Shown here in pieces: positions 1 to 9,069 of a stretch of DNA of 64,000 nucleotides (its first letter is position 1; each line of letters begins with the position of its first letter). This DNA is from Lunularia cruciata (lineage: Eukaryota > Streptophyta > Marchantiopsida > Lunulariales > Lunulariaceae): positions 15,133,001-15,197,000 of the forward strand of contig OX419758.1 in NCBI GenBank assembly GCA_948567375.1, given 5' to 3'. The notes under the pieces are model-generated. The model had not been told where the DNA came from. It searched no databases and worked only from the letters and a program-made list of their open reading frames with translations. The position numbers and the translations under genes were made by a program.

Positions 1-110
1 TGTAGATGGTCAATGCATAAGCCTTGTTGGAAAATGAGAAGATGAACCTCCTATAGTACCCAACCATCCCCAAGAATTGGCGTAACTTTGTCAAGCTGGA
101 AGGTCTGAGA
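1..110 (-). pseudogene. Element C RT/RNase H connection, frame-shifted
   Basis: Minus-strand translation of these bases gives the motif LRQFLGMVGYYRRFI. This is the segment that follows the reverse-transcriptase fingers, palm and thumb in Ty3 polyproteins. It is in a different frame from the long pol ORF ending at 91, so one indel separates them near 90-110. The coding sequence continues off the left edge. Confidence 0.75.
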
Positions 111-2586
111 TTTTCTTCACCTTCTCAGGATCAACTGCTATTCCATCCTTGGAGATGATGTGCCCCAAAAGTAGACCTTCTTCACATCCAAAAATGCACT
201 TCTCTGGGTTGAGTGATGCATTTGCCTCATCCAAGCGTTGCAAGACTTTGATTAGGTGCTCAAAGTGCTCCTCCTTGCTCCCATAGACACAAAAGTCATC
301 AATGAAATCTCTCACAAATTTCCCAATGAAAGGTTCAAATACCTTGTTCATGAACCGTTGGAATGTGGCTGGAGCATTGCAAAGCCCAAAAGGCATGACC
401 TTGAAAGCGTAAGTTCCCCAAGGTGTGGTGAATGTGGTGAGTTGTTGATGCTCTGGTGCAATCTTGATTTGGTTATATCCACTATAACCATCTCCAAAAC
501 TGTACCTCTCATGACCTGCAACCTCCTCCAAGATCTCATCAATGAATGGCAATGGGTAGTAGTTCTTCTTGGTAACAGCATTGAGCTTCTTGTAATCCAC
601 ACATACCCGAAGCTTGCCATTCTTTTTCTTCACAATGACAATTGGAGACACCCATTCTGAATTCTCCACCTCAAAGATAAATCTAGCCTCCTTGAGCTTA
701 TCAATCTCCTTCACAACCAAAGATATTGGTGGGCTGATGCGACGTTGCTTTTGGTGGACTGGTCTTGCATGTGACTCCACCTCTATCTTGTGCTCCTCCA
801 AGGTGACTTCCTTCAAATCCTTGTAACTAAAAGCAAACACATGGATGAACTTGCGGAAAATCTCCTCAAATCTCACCTTCTCCTCCTTGGTAACATTTGG
901 GCCATACTTGAGGGTAGATAACCTTTTCTCTACCTCCTCAAGTGTCAATGGTGATTTGTTTGGGTCCTTCAAAACCTCTGGCTTAGGTGCAAAATCCATA
1001 GCACACAAGGGATACACATCTGAATCAGATTCAGATTCATCCTCCTCCATGGAAGTCTCCTCTTCCATGCTTGTGTCCACACCTGAAGCTCCTTCTTCAG
1101 AATCTGATTCCCAATAATCAGAAGATGGGGTATCTGAATGTGAAGTGTTGGTGGTGTTAGTCACAGGAACAGTGACTCTATGGTTTGATGGCCCAATCCT
1201 CAAGTACCCTTTGTGCCATCGATCAGTTGTGCGTGCTGCTCTCAACCATGGCCTCCCAAGAAGTAAGTTATAGCTTGAATCCTTCAAGACTTGGAAATTT
1301 ATGAGATTTTGAACTCCCATAACTGAAACTACCACCTTATCCATCACCCCTACTGGTCGAACTTGTTGCTTGTTTGCCATGCTCACCACAAATGTTGAAG
1401 GTCTTGAGGGTATCATACCCAACTTCTTCATCAACCTTTCTGACATGGCATTCACTGCTGATCCTCCATCAACCAATGCATCCTTGATGTTGTGACCATT
1501 CACTCTCACATCAATCTTGGAGGTATATTCACAAGCCTTCCATGGTGCTGGCTTGGCATCCACCACCCCCATTGATACTGGAACTTTTGCCTTCTTCTTC
1601 TTCTTGCTCCTTGTAAAACTCAAACCACCTCTAAGCTCCTTTCTCAAGGTAGGGTTCAAAGCAATTAATTGGCCCACTATGATGTTAGCCTTGTGACTAC
1701 CAACATCCTCCAACACATTGTAGTTCCATTGTTGCTTTGAGATCAAGAAGTCCTCCATCCCCAACTTCTTCCTTGGAGTCTTTGTTGTTGATGGTGTTGA
1801 GGTGCGAGTGCTCCTAGTAGACATAGGAGTATCCTTGCTTGAAGTAAATCCTTGAGAAGAGTGAACATCCTCTGCAAAACGAGCTCTCTTCTTCTCTTGT
1901 GCCAAAAGCTCCAAATTAAGACCCTTGGAGTTTGAGCACTCTCCCTTCTCATACTTGCTCTCAACCACATCTATGGATGCTATCCCCTTACCTTTGTTGG
2001 GATTAGGAGCCACTTGGGTTTCACTACCTCCCTCTTTCCCTCTATTGGCTCCTTCATAACCCCTTCCTCCATGGTATGTGGAATTTGGGCAATTCCTTTG
2101 GATATGGCCTCTTCCTCCACAACCAAAACAATTTCTATCATTGAAATTGTTGGCTGGTTGGCCTCCTCTATATGGATAGTTTCCATAACTCCTAGGCCCT
2201 CTCCCTACATTCTGATCCACCCCTCTCTTCTCCCATAGTTGCACCACGTTGATCTTGAGATCCGCAAGTTGTTCTGTGATGGTTTGGAGTGGATCTTTTG
2301 GTGGAGGTGCAAGAACTGGAGCAACTACTACTTGTGGTGCAACCCTTGACACCAAAGTATCAGAAGTTCCACCATGCTTGTAGCCTTGAGGAGGATGCAC
2401 AACCTCCTTCACCACCAAATCACTCTCATCCCCTTCCAAACTCTCCTCCATACGAATTACGATCTTGATAGCTTCAACCTTGGAAGAAGGTTTCTCATAT
2501 CTCACCTTGCTTCTAATTTGTGGTCTCAATCCTCCCACAAAATTCTTGGTTAGCATGGCCCCTATGCCAATCATTGTAGTCTCCAC
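91..2586 (-). CDS. Element C Gag (C-terminal)-protease-reverse transcriptase polyprotein
   Basis: The 831-codon open frame encodes, in order, the end of the gag domain, a CCHC zinc knuckle (CFGCGGRGHIQRNC, about residues 150-165), a retropepsin-like protease with the active-site segment LVDGGSAVN (about 370), an acidic Ser/Glu/Asp-rich linker, and a Ty3 reverse transcriptase. The RT shows the YPLPFIDEIL and MPFGLCNAPATFQ motifs and the catalytic block FIDDF (canonical Y/F-x-DD). It would act in cytoplasmic virus-like particles to copy the element RNA. The 5' part of gag is in another frame (2588-2962), separated by one indel. The frame is lost near 91, before RNase H. Only this portion lies in the window, so whether the whole element is competent is unknown. 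Confidence 0.88.
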   Translation of the reverse strand: METTMIGIGAMLTKNFVGGLRPQIRSKVRYEKPSSKVEAIKIVIRMEESLEGDESDLVVKEVVHPPQGYKHGGTSDTLVSRVAPQVVVAPVLAPPPKDPLQTITEQLADLKINVVQLWEKRGVDQNVGRGPRSYGNYPYRGGQPANNFNDRNCFGCGGRGHIQRNCPNSTYHGGRGYEGANRGKEGGSETQVAPNPNKGKGIASIDVVESKYEKGECSNSKGLNLELLAQEKKRARFAEDVHSSQGFTSSKDTPMSTRSTRTSTPSTTKTPRKKLGMEDFLISKQQWNYNVLEDVGSHKANIIVGQLIALNPTLRKELRGGLSFTRSKKKKKAKVPVSMGVVDAKPAPWKACEYTSKIDVRVNGHNIKDALVDGGSAVNAMSERLMKKLGMIPSRPSTFVVSMANKQQVRPVGVMDKVVVSVMGVQNLINFQVLKDSSYNLLLGRPWLRAARTTDRWHKGYLRIGPSNHRVTVPVTNTTNTSHSDTPSSDYWESDSEEGASGVDTSMEEETSMEEDESESDSDVYPLCAMDFAPKPEVLKDPNKSPLTLEEVEKRLSTLKYGPNVTKEEKVRFEEIFRKFIHVFAFSYKDLKEVTLEEHKIEVESHARPVHQKQRRISPPISLVVKEIDKLKEARFIFEVENSEWVSPIVIVKKKNGKLRVCVDYKKLNAVTKKNYYPLPFIDEILEEVAGHERYSFGDGYSGYNQIKIAPEHQQLTTFTTPWGTYAFKVMPFGLCNAPATFQRFMNKVFEPFIGKFVRDFIDDFCVYGSKEEHFEHLIKVLQRLDEANASLNPEKCIFGCEEGLLLGHIISKDGIAVDPEKVKKISDLPA

Positions 2587-2587
2587 A

Positions 2588-2962
2588 TCATCCTATCACT
2601 ATGCGAAATCTGGACTCCAACTTTTCCACTCTTTCCATATAGACTCTCACTTTCTCTCCATCTCCTTGCTTGAGAAATGTAACCTCACTCATCAATCTCT
2701 CATAAGTCTCATCAAGAAGAAATTTCTCAATGAGTGCTGAAGTCAAAGTCTCCCAAGACTCCTCTTCCCCCTCTCTCCTCTCTCTCTTTTGGTATTCTGA
2801 CTCATACCATGTAAGTGCTGCATCCTCAAAGAAATCTGGTAATAATGAGGCCCACTCATTCTTCCTCCTCTCATTGTTTCTTATGCAAAATCTCTTGAAG
2901 TCTCTCACAAAGGCCTCCACATCTTCTCCATCCTTGCCAAAGAAAACCGGAAGTTTCTCCAT
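2588..2962 (-). CDS. Element C Gag, N-terminal part
   Basis: This 124-codon frame begins MEKLPVFFGKDGEDVEAF and carries the pattern of the plant retrotransposon gag domain: F..xLPDFFEDAALTWYES, then a W..L...F...F segment and YMERVEKLE. Gag would form the particle shell. The frame ends in a stop at 2588, and the next frame picks up gag directly (DDVETTMIGIGAML). The break is therefore a single-base frame change in what was one polyprotein, either a mutation or a programmed shift. A mutation seems more likely, because no obvious slippery heptamer stands out. Confidence 0.75.
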   Translation of the reverse strand: MEKLPVFFGKDGEDVEAFVRDFKRFCIRNNERRKNEWASLLPDFFEDAALTWYESEYQKRERREGEEESWETLTSALIEKFLLDETYERLMSEVTFLKQGDGEKVRVYMERVEKLESRFRIVIG

Positions 2963-3193
2963 CTTAACCCCTCATTATCTTTCTTTTCTCTCAAAATTTT
3001 TTCTTTTCTTTTCTCTCACTCTATTACTAATAAAGTATATACATGACTAACACCATCTGAGAATAATCCACTCTAGGGAACACAAAAGTTTCAGGTTGCT
3101 CCAAGATTTCTATAGCAACATCAAATCCTAGAGTGCATATTAATCTAACTCTCGTGGATAGTTTATCTATAAGTTGAAAGATTATCTCCATCA

Positions 3194-3878
3194 CTAATCT
3201 TGAGAACTAGCTGATGAAGGTGGTAATATTTCTGTAGCTATACTAAGACTCTCTCCAAGATCCTTCACCAAAGTCTCCAAAAGTGATTTTACTCCACTAC
3301 ACTCATGTCCTTTTGGAAGTCCTTCAACTCCACAAACCTCACACAACTCCTTGGTCTTAGATCTTCTCCCTCCCAATCTTGGTGAAGAAGGTCCAACATG
3401 CAAACCCAAGTCAAGTAAGCCTCTCCTTTCCCTCAATCTCTTGCTCTCAAAAGTCAATGGACATGAACTTGCCTTATGTCCCTTCTCTCCACATAGAAAG
3501 CACTTAGACTCACTCTTTCCTCCAAGTGGTGTAGGTTTTTGGATCCTCTCAACACTCTCTTCAAATTCTATTGTCAAATCTCTTTTCCTCGAATCCACCC
3601 CTACAATCACCTCAAACCCTTGAGGAACCTTGCATAATCTCAATTTCCACTCTTGATGACCCTCCATGTTCCCAAGATGAATCTAAACACTCAAACATGC
3701 TTTTTGTTGATCTCAAACTCCTCATGCATGAGATCTCCACTCTGCAGAATTGACCCTTCCTCACAATATCACTCAAATCTCCCAACCAGTATGTCACAGT
3801 TCTCTGAAATTTTGCACACTTGATCACAACTCCATGATATTTCTCCTTGAAAAATTTCAGATCTTTTAATCGAGCCAT
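3194..3878 (-). CDS. Element C accessory ORF upstream of gag, two zinc-knuckle-like motifs
   Basis: Two overlapping frames lie between the primer site and gag on the coding strand. The first (3878-3612, 88 codons) starts MARLKDLKFFKEKYHG. The second (3667-3194, 157 codons) contains CFLCGEKGHKASSC, a perfect CX2CX4HX4C knuckle, and CEVCGVEGLPKGHEC, a knuckle-like variant. It is rich in Lys, Arg, Glu and Ser. The two frames overlap around 3612-3667, so a single frame change would join them into one protein of about 225 residues. It precedes the true gag, which has its own knuckle further downstream. I do not recognise the family. It may be an RNA-binding accessory protein or a duplicated and diverged gag piece. 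The main doubt is whether it is translated as one unit. Confidence 0.55.
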
Positions 3879-4505
3879 TTGGCTTGGACACCTTTCTATT
3901 CAGCACACAAATTTCAGATTTGGTCTGAAAACCACCCCCCTCACTTCAAAAACTCATTTCTCCTTGCACAAGAACGATCTCTCTCTAATTATTCTGACAG
4001 CAGGTAAGATACAATGCACTGAATTTTCTTGGAAATTTTCATGACAATTCACTGAAAATTGAAGAAATGGCAAACTCTGTACAATTTTCCAGAGAGCATG
4101 CAGTTGGGGGAGCACTTTACCCTATCAACTTTCAAAAATTCTAGCCCAGTGCGCATAGAAGCTCTCACAATAATTTCAAATGTACTAACTGAAAGATAAC
4201 CCAAGCTATCATGTGTAGAAATCTCAAGTCCAGATCTCAAACTTGAGATTTTGCCCAAAATCACCTTAATCCCCAAAATCTGCAATCCACCTCACACAAT
4301 CTCTCCAATTCCTCTCATGTGTATAAGATGTAAAAAATCACCTCAAAGACATCATAATGAACTACAGGGTATACAAATGGATCTTGGTTCTCTAACATAA
4401 GTTCAGCCCTCTCCTCTCCTAATGTTCTCTCCAAGTGAGCTCTCATAGCCTCCTTCTGCCTAATGTAGAATTGGACGCGGAACATTATCTTGCCTTCTAG
4501 AGAGG

Positions 4506-4522
4506 TCCCGGCAACGGAACCA
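4506..4522 (-). other. Element C primer binding site, tRNA-Glu type
   Basis: The minus strand reads TGGTTCCGTTGCCGGGA immediately inside the LTR. This is complementary to the 3' end of plant tRNA-Glu (...TCCCGGCAACGGAACCA), with all 17 positions matching from my knowledge of that tRNA. It would prime minus-strand DNA synthesis. Its position, four bases inside the LTR end, fixes the element's orientation. Confidence 0.8.
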
Positions 4523-4526
4523 AAAA

Positions 4527-5218
4527 TGTGAACCCGCCTGTCTCTCACTCAAGATGAACCTCTGATGGCTATTATGGTAGCGCACCATGGACTAAGAAGG
4601 CAAGGAACCCCAACTCCATCATACTCCTCCAAGGCTAACACTCCAAGACTCAAGACATTGCTTACTAGAGAACTCAATGAGAGAGAGATAGTTGCAAATG
4701 AAAGGATGATGAGGACCTCCTCATCCCTTGTTTATATACTTGGGAAATAGTTACATACCAAAGTTACTAATTACCAGAGTAACTCAAGTTACTAGACTAA
4801 AAGTCAAGTCAAGTCAAAAAGTAGAAAGGAATATCCATTCACATGGGCATATTCCCCTAAGCATGTGGTCTTATCTTGACCCAACCACTAAGTCAAGGAT
4901 TCCTTCACATGGGCTATCCTTGGACTAAAGAAGAATCCAAAACAAAAAGGCTTGCGGGCCCAAGAGTTCTCAACTCTTTCCTCAAAGCCAAACACCTAGG
5001 AATAATACCAAGTCAACACACTAAAATCCAAAATAGTGGTGCTCATCTTTTCTACTTCCTCTAAAGTAAGGTCACATCTATCTTAGCTATGACTAACTTT
5101 AGCTAACCATGACTAATATAGAACCATCCTTTATCTCTATATAAATAATATCTCTTAAGTACTTGTAATACCAAGCTAAATATCACAATACCACACACAT
5201 GCACAAATGGGTGTTACA
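4527..5218 (-). repeat. Element C 5' LTR
   Basis: The 692-bp LTR runs from TGTAACACCC (5218) to ...CACA (4527) on the minus strand, giving canonical TG..CA ends. The inner end is set by the adjacent tRNA-Glu primer site. The outer end is set by the switch to element A LTR sequence at 5219. A TATA-like stretch (minus-strand TTTATATAGAG, about 5136-5146) would fit a U3 promoter. The partner LTR is outside the window, so the ends cannot be confirmed by alignment here. Confidence 0.75.
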
Positions 5219-5496
5219 TGTCACATTCACATCGATAGATGAACTAGTGTCATGCCATTTGCACTGGCGCATCTAAATCACTAAGATGTTGAGTAGTAGT
5301 GTTGGTAGTCAATACCAGAAGTTACTCGTAGAATACTTGGTGATGGTCAGATTTCATGTTCTTCTTGCCTATGGTGGACAAAGGCCGGTGAGCAAAACCT
5401 AGAGTCTCTTAACTATAACTAGTGCACAATTTTTGGCAGATTATTGAGTGATAGATCAAGTACTGATTTGATTGAGTGTGATTCAAGTTGAGAACA
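5219..5496 (+). repeat. Element A 5' LTR, right-hand remnant
   Basis: From about 5238 to 5496 this matches 22130-22564 in the same orientation. Shared landmarks are 'catgccattt' against 'cacgccattt', 'agtgttggtagt', 'tatggtgga..aggccggtgag', 'ttggcagatt.ttgagtga' and 'gagttgagaacaa'. The left copy lacks about 170 bp present at roughly 22250-22425. The beginning of this LTR is missing because element C starts at 5218. The exact inner end is uncertain, since no clear primer site follows 5496. Confidence 0.75.
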
Positions 5497-6652
5497 AGGC
5501 TTTGAGCATAGGGCTGTGGGCTATGAGATTCTACAAAGGCCTAGAAGGGCAAGCAAGCCAACGTACTGGCGTGAGGCTAGCTAGTTTAGAGTAGTTTTTG
5601 GTCATTATTTGGCAAAATCTGCTCACCTTGCTAGATTGTACGGAATAGGGTTTGAACCCTAGATATTTGGTTCCTGGATTGGTGCACTAGCCAATCGGTC
5701 CATCCTCACTTGTTGTTTAATGATTGTTCCATTGATATCTATACACATGTAGCTTTGGCTAGGAGAGACAATTTGATCCCATTCTTGGTGGTCTTGGTAG
5801 TTTAGGAAATAGATAACTCCTATTATATCAAATGCCAAATGGTGGTAGAGTAAGTTTAATGTTGATTCATGAGGAGGGTTTTCATTTAGATTTTTGTGAT
5901 TGGAACCCCCTCTATTCTCTATTTCATGTTTGTGCACCAAGTTTGTGTGAGGTGTCTTTGATTCCATAATGCTAGAGTGTTGGTGCTCTAATGTGCCCTT
6001 GATAGTGAGGTTGGAGTGATGACCAATCAAACTACTTGTGTTTATCTCTCATGAGGCAAGAAGTAATGACCTACAGACTGTGAGAGTGCATGTTGTGATG
6101 GCAAGTTATAGGTCACCTTTTCCCCTAATATAGTTGTCATAGTTAGAGCTACATTAGTGGGTGGTGTTTGGTTGGTGTTGGCACTTAGTGGTGTTGGCAC
6201 TTGGTGGTGATTCTTGGTGGGGTACTTGTGGTGGTAACAATTGCGGTTTGAGTTACTTTGTCATGATAGAGTTCTTTTGGGGATTCTAAAGGAGATAACA
6301 TTGTAGTACACAATGGGTTAACTCAAAGTGGTGCTCAATATCAACTTGTATCTTAGGTCTTAGTGAGGGAGGAGATTGACTCTGAGTTGGAGTTTGAAAT
6401 AGGAGTTGATTCAATTGAGAGTGCACTTGGTTTGTCTACACCATTGTTGCGGGACATGGACAAGATTTATGGGGCCTCCAAAAGCCCCAAGCATTATTGT
6501 GGTATAGTTGGTACCATTAAGTTGGATGACTTCATCCAAGAGTTTGATAGTTGATGTGATCTACAATAGATGCAAAACTTGCCTTTGTTCACATGCAAGG
6601 TCTACCAATGGATAATTGTTTCAGCACTTGCAAGGTCTACCAATGGATAATT
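5497..6652 (+). pseudogene. Element A leader and N-terminal gag remnant
   Basis: The leader includes G/T-rich short repeats around 6160-6230 (ggtgttggcact repeated). A 63-codon open stretch at 6363-6554 (MREEIDSELEFEIG... to KLDDFIQEFDS) is followed, past a stop, by sequence resembling plant Ty3 gag (CDLQ.MQNLPLFT). The frame is stopped several times. The gag continues after element B at 10368 with NYHEFMRVYLEEIE. The segment between LTR and 6300 holds no clear coding signal. Confidence 0.55.
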
Positions 6653-6654
6653 GT
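6595..6654 (+). repeat. 25-bp direct repeat within element A gag
   Basis: A 25-base segment starting gcaaggtctaccaatggata occurs at 6595-6619 and again at 6630-6654 with a 35-bp period. The second copy includes the left boundary of element B, so the duplication predates or accompanied the insertion. It looks like slippage in dead gag sequence. Confidence 0.8.
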
Positions 6655-6739
6655 GGTGCCCACATTTTTTGTTTTTTTTTCTGTTTATTAGTATTTGGGA
6701 GAAGAAGTAAACAAAGAAAGCTGAATTACGAAAGAAGGA

Positions 6740-6997
6740 ATGGACGGAAGTGACTTCAGAGGAAATCCAAAGAAGTCAAGATCGGATCCGATGATGGAGG
6801 TACTTAGGAGAAGGGTACAAAGAAAGAAGTCCAAAGAGCATCATCTTAGGATTGGGAAGCAAAGGCCAATACGAAGACCGTCTAACAACCTTGGTACGTG
6901 GCAAGAAAGTACACTTCAAGAAATGGTGGAGACAAAAGAAGCATGTCTCGATAGTGATAAGACAACAACACTCAGAAGAAGTGGAAGTCAATTTTGA
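6740..6997 (+). CDS. Element B N-terminal small basic ORF, unrecognised
   Basis: An 85-codon open frame near the left end of B, starting MDGSDFRGNPKKSRSD, is rich in Lys, Arg and Ser. I recognise no domain. It may be the start of the B protein, whose later parts occur in other frames, or chance. The following 7000-7530 has only short frames with stops. Confidence 0.3.
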   Translation: MDGSDFRGNPKKSRSDPMMEVLRRRVQRKKSKEHHLRIGKQRPIRRPSNNLGTWQESTLQEMVETKEACLDSDKTTTLRRSGSQF

Positions 6998-7539
6998 AAT
7001 CGACTGAAGAATGACTGCAATTCGGGGTAATATAAAAGTGCAATTGTGTAGGGACAAGTTGAATATGGCAAGTAGATTTCCAATCCCTTTGAGTAGTCAT
7101 CTTGCAATAATGCGTGTCAAGAAGCCAATTGAGAGTGAAATTTTTTCAAATCTAGAAGGGGTTAGAGTGTCTTGTCCAGGAGAAGGAATAGTTTTCTAGT
7201 GCTAAAGAACAAGAGACAGATCATGGCAAAGAAGGTCACAAATGCTCTGGCAATGCACAGTTTCACAATTTGCAGGTTAGATGTCGTAGCAAGGATCGAA
7301 GTCTTGAACAGACTTTCTATTACCTTTTTAGCATGGAACTAGAATTTCAGTTTCCCAAGAGTCATGGTAGAGATAACTGCCAGTAATTGTGAGGACGGCC
7401 CAGAAGTCGAGGGGAAGAGAGGATATTCGGCTCGATGGACTATGTCATATTGGAGGTTAGTGTTGGGGAAGGAAGCAGGAGAACCAATGGGGATCACTTT
7501 CTATTAGAAGTGTGATGCTCCAGAGGAGACGGCGGAGAT

Positions 7540-7930
7540 TCAAAATTCGTTCTTTGCTCCGCGTACAACAAATGGTTACAAGGTGGAGTCCTATCGGGAC
7601 CCAATTCAACAAAGTATCATGGAGACAATAATGGCCATGTTCAAACAAGAACAAAAAACTTACGTGAACATGCAGCATGCGGTCTTTTTCCACCAAATTT
7701 TTGCAGGAGAGAAGGTGAACTGGGTGAAGTTTTTTCACTAGCAAACTAGGCAGATGGTGGTCAATTGGAGGACAGGTTCACCTCCACATTATTTTGCACC
7801 ATTTGCAGCACACTTCTACTTTGGGTTGAACTTGCTGACAACAGAGGAGAGGCATTGCGTGGTGTTGCATTTCCATCCTAATTTGAGACGGGAGGCGGAT
7901 GAAGAAGAGCAACAATATATGGCACACTTG
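7540..7930 (+). pseudogene. Element B conserved domain with YFAPFAAHFYFGL motif
   Basis: Plus-strand translation from about 7560 gives TTNGYKVESYRDPIQQSIME..., then FAGEKVNWVKFF, a TAG stop near 7739, QTRQMVVNW, and PHYFAPFAAHFYFGLNLLTTEE. The same pattern (GEPMNWADMF..QTK, then TYFAPFAIHFNMGL) occurs on the minus strand near 60400-60540. Two diverged copies sharing this pattern argue that it is a real protein domain, now broken here by a stop. The function is unknown to me. Confidence 0.55.
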
Positions 7931-8661
7931 TGAGCCAGTGATGATCACTTCTTGAGGACGGGATAGTGGAAGATGGAAGAAGACACAAGTCCAAAGAAGA
8001 AGAAGCGTAGTAAACCCAAAGACACAAAGTCACCTCTAGCACAACAAAAGATTCAAAGACTAGTTTTGTAGAGTAAGAAAAGTGGAGAGAAGCACCATTG
8101 GAAACCAAGTCTAAAGGGGAGACAGAGTCTTGAGGAGAGGACTCAGAAGAAGACAAACTCACTTTACAAAGTAAGGAATCTAGAAGTGAGAGTGAGCGGG
8201 AACACAAGGTTCAGCAATTGGTTGGAGTGGGTGAAGCTTGTCATGCAATGATTGACAGTGTATGAGAAAAGAAGAATCATTATGTAGCCTTGGTTGTGGA
8301 AGAGAAGGGGGCTGAAAGACGGAAGGAGTATCCTACGGGGCCGAGTTCAGTAGGTAAGGAAGAAGGAAGCTCGGAAGCAATGCCTCTAAAAATACAAAGA
8401 TCGTGACTTTGGCAGAAGGAGCCAAAGGAAGAAGCAAAGTACAAAGACGGGGCCAAAGACAAAGAGAACTTTGGCAAAATATAGTATCTATCGAAGGTTG
8501 TCACTCCATTGTTGGAATTGTTGAAGGAGCACCAAAAGGTAATTCCCCAAGATTGTATGAAGGTGACAAATGAGTTGTAGGTGGTAAAGTATCTGCTGGT
8601 TGAAGTGAAGGGTTTGCAGGAGCACATAGTCTGAAGAGAAAAGGAATTTGAAGAACTTCAG

Positions 8662-9066
8662 GTGGATGCAGTCTTGAAGAAGAAGACCTTTGAGAAGTTG
8701 CAAGAGAGTGTTGAGTCAAGAGGTAAGGAATTGCAAAAGCAAGCCAAAGAACTGAAAGAGCAGGCAATGTTGCTGACCAATATGAAAGAGGAGGTCAATG
8801 ATATGCGCATCAAGAGTATTCATGTGAAGGCGATGGCCGCAATAATGGAGCAGGAGTTGGAAAGCTTGAGGAAGAGCTTGAGGAAGGATCAAGCATGGTT
8901 GAGAGAGTTAGCAGTTAGGCATCAAGAAGAAGAAAGATTGTGCGAGCTGGTACAAAGTGCTGAGTTACAAAGTTCACAGTATGCGGAGGAGAAGAAGATG
9001 CTCGCTGTTGAGTACAAAGATGAGTTGAAAATGTACCGTGAAGTGTTGAAGGCAGGGCGATCTTGA
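8662..9066 (+). CDS. Element B coiled-coil ORF
   Basis: The 134-codon open frame begins MDAVLKKKTFEKLQESVE and is dominated by Glu, Lys, Gln and Leu with heptad-like spacing over nearly its whole length (KELQKQAKELKEQAMLL, MEQELESLRKSLRKDQ). It contains no Pro and would form a long coiled coil. It lies downstream of the YFAPFA domain in the same orientation, so it is probably the C-terminal half of the same element protein, with stops between. The minus-strand relative at 58.9-59.7 kb is also Glu/Lys-rich. The role may be structural or particle-like, but that is inference. Confidence 0.5.
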   Translation: MDAVLKKKTFEKLQESVESRGKELQKQAKELKEQAMLLTNMKEEVNDMRIKSIHVKAMAAIMEQELESLRKSLRKDQAWLRELAVRHQEEERLCELVQSAELQSSQYAEEKKMLAVEYKDELKMYREVLKAGRS

Positions 9067-9069
9067 GGT

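Larger units (their letters stand above)
1..5218 (-). mobile_element. Element C: Ty3 LTR retrotransposon, 3' side cut by window edge
   Basis: This Ty3-type retrotransposon reads right to left. Its order is 5' LTR (4527-5218), tRNA-Glu primer site (4506-4522), an accessory zinc-knuckle ORF (3194-3878), then gag, protease and reverse transcriptase down to base 1. RNase H, integrase and the 3' LTR must lie outside the window. The LTR starts with TGTAAC and ends with CACA on the minus strand. It abuts sequence that matches the interior of another LTR (element A), so C inserted into A's 5' LTR. The gag-pol frame is open for 831 codons with only two visible frame breaks, so C is younger than A. Confidence 0.85.

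Noticed and set aside
5645-5660. GGGTTTGAACCC, tRNA T-arm-like motif after the element A LTR
   Set aside because: No acceptor, D or anticodon arms can be fitted around it, and it is a simple palindrome.
5670-5690. Possible primer site ttggttcctggattggtgc for element A
   Set aside because: It resembles no tRNA 3' end that I know. The LTR end is uncertain, so I did not annotate it.
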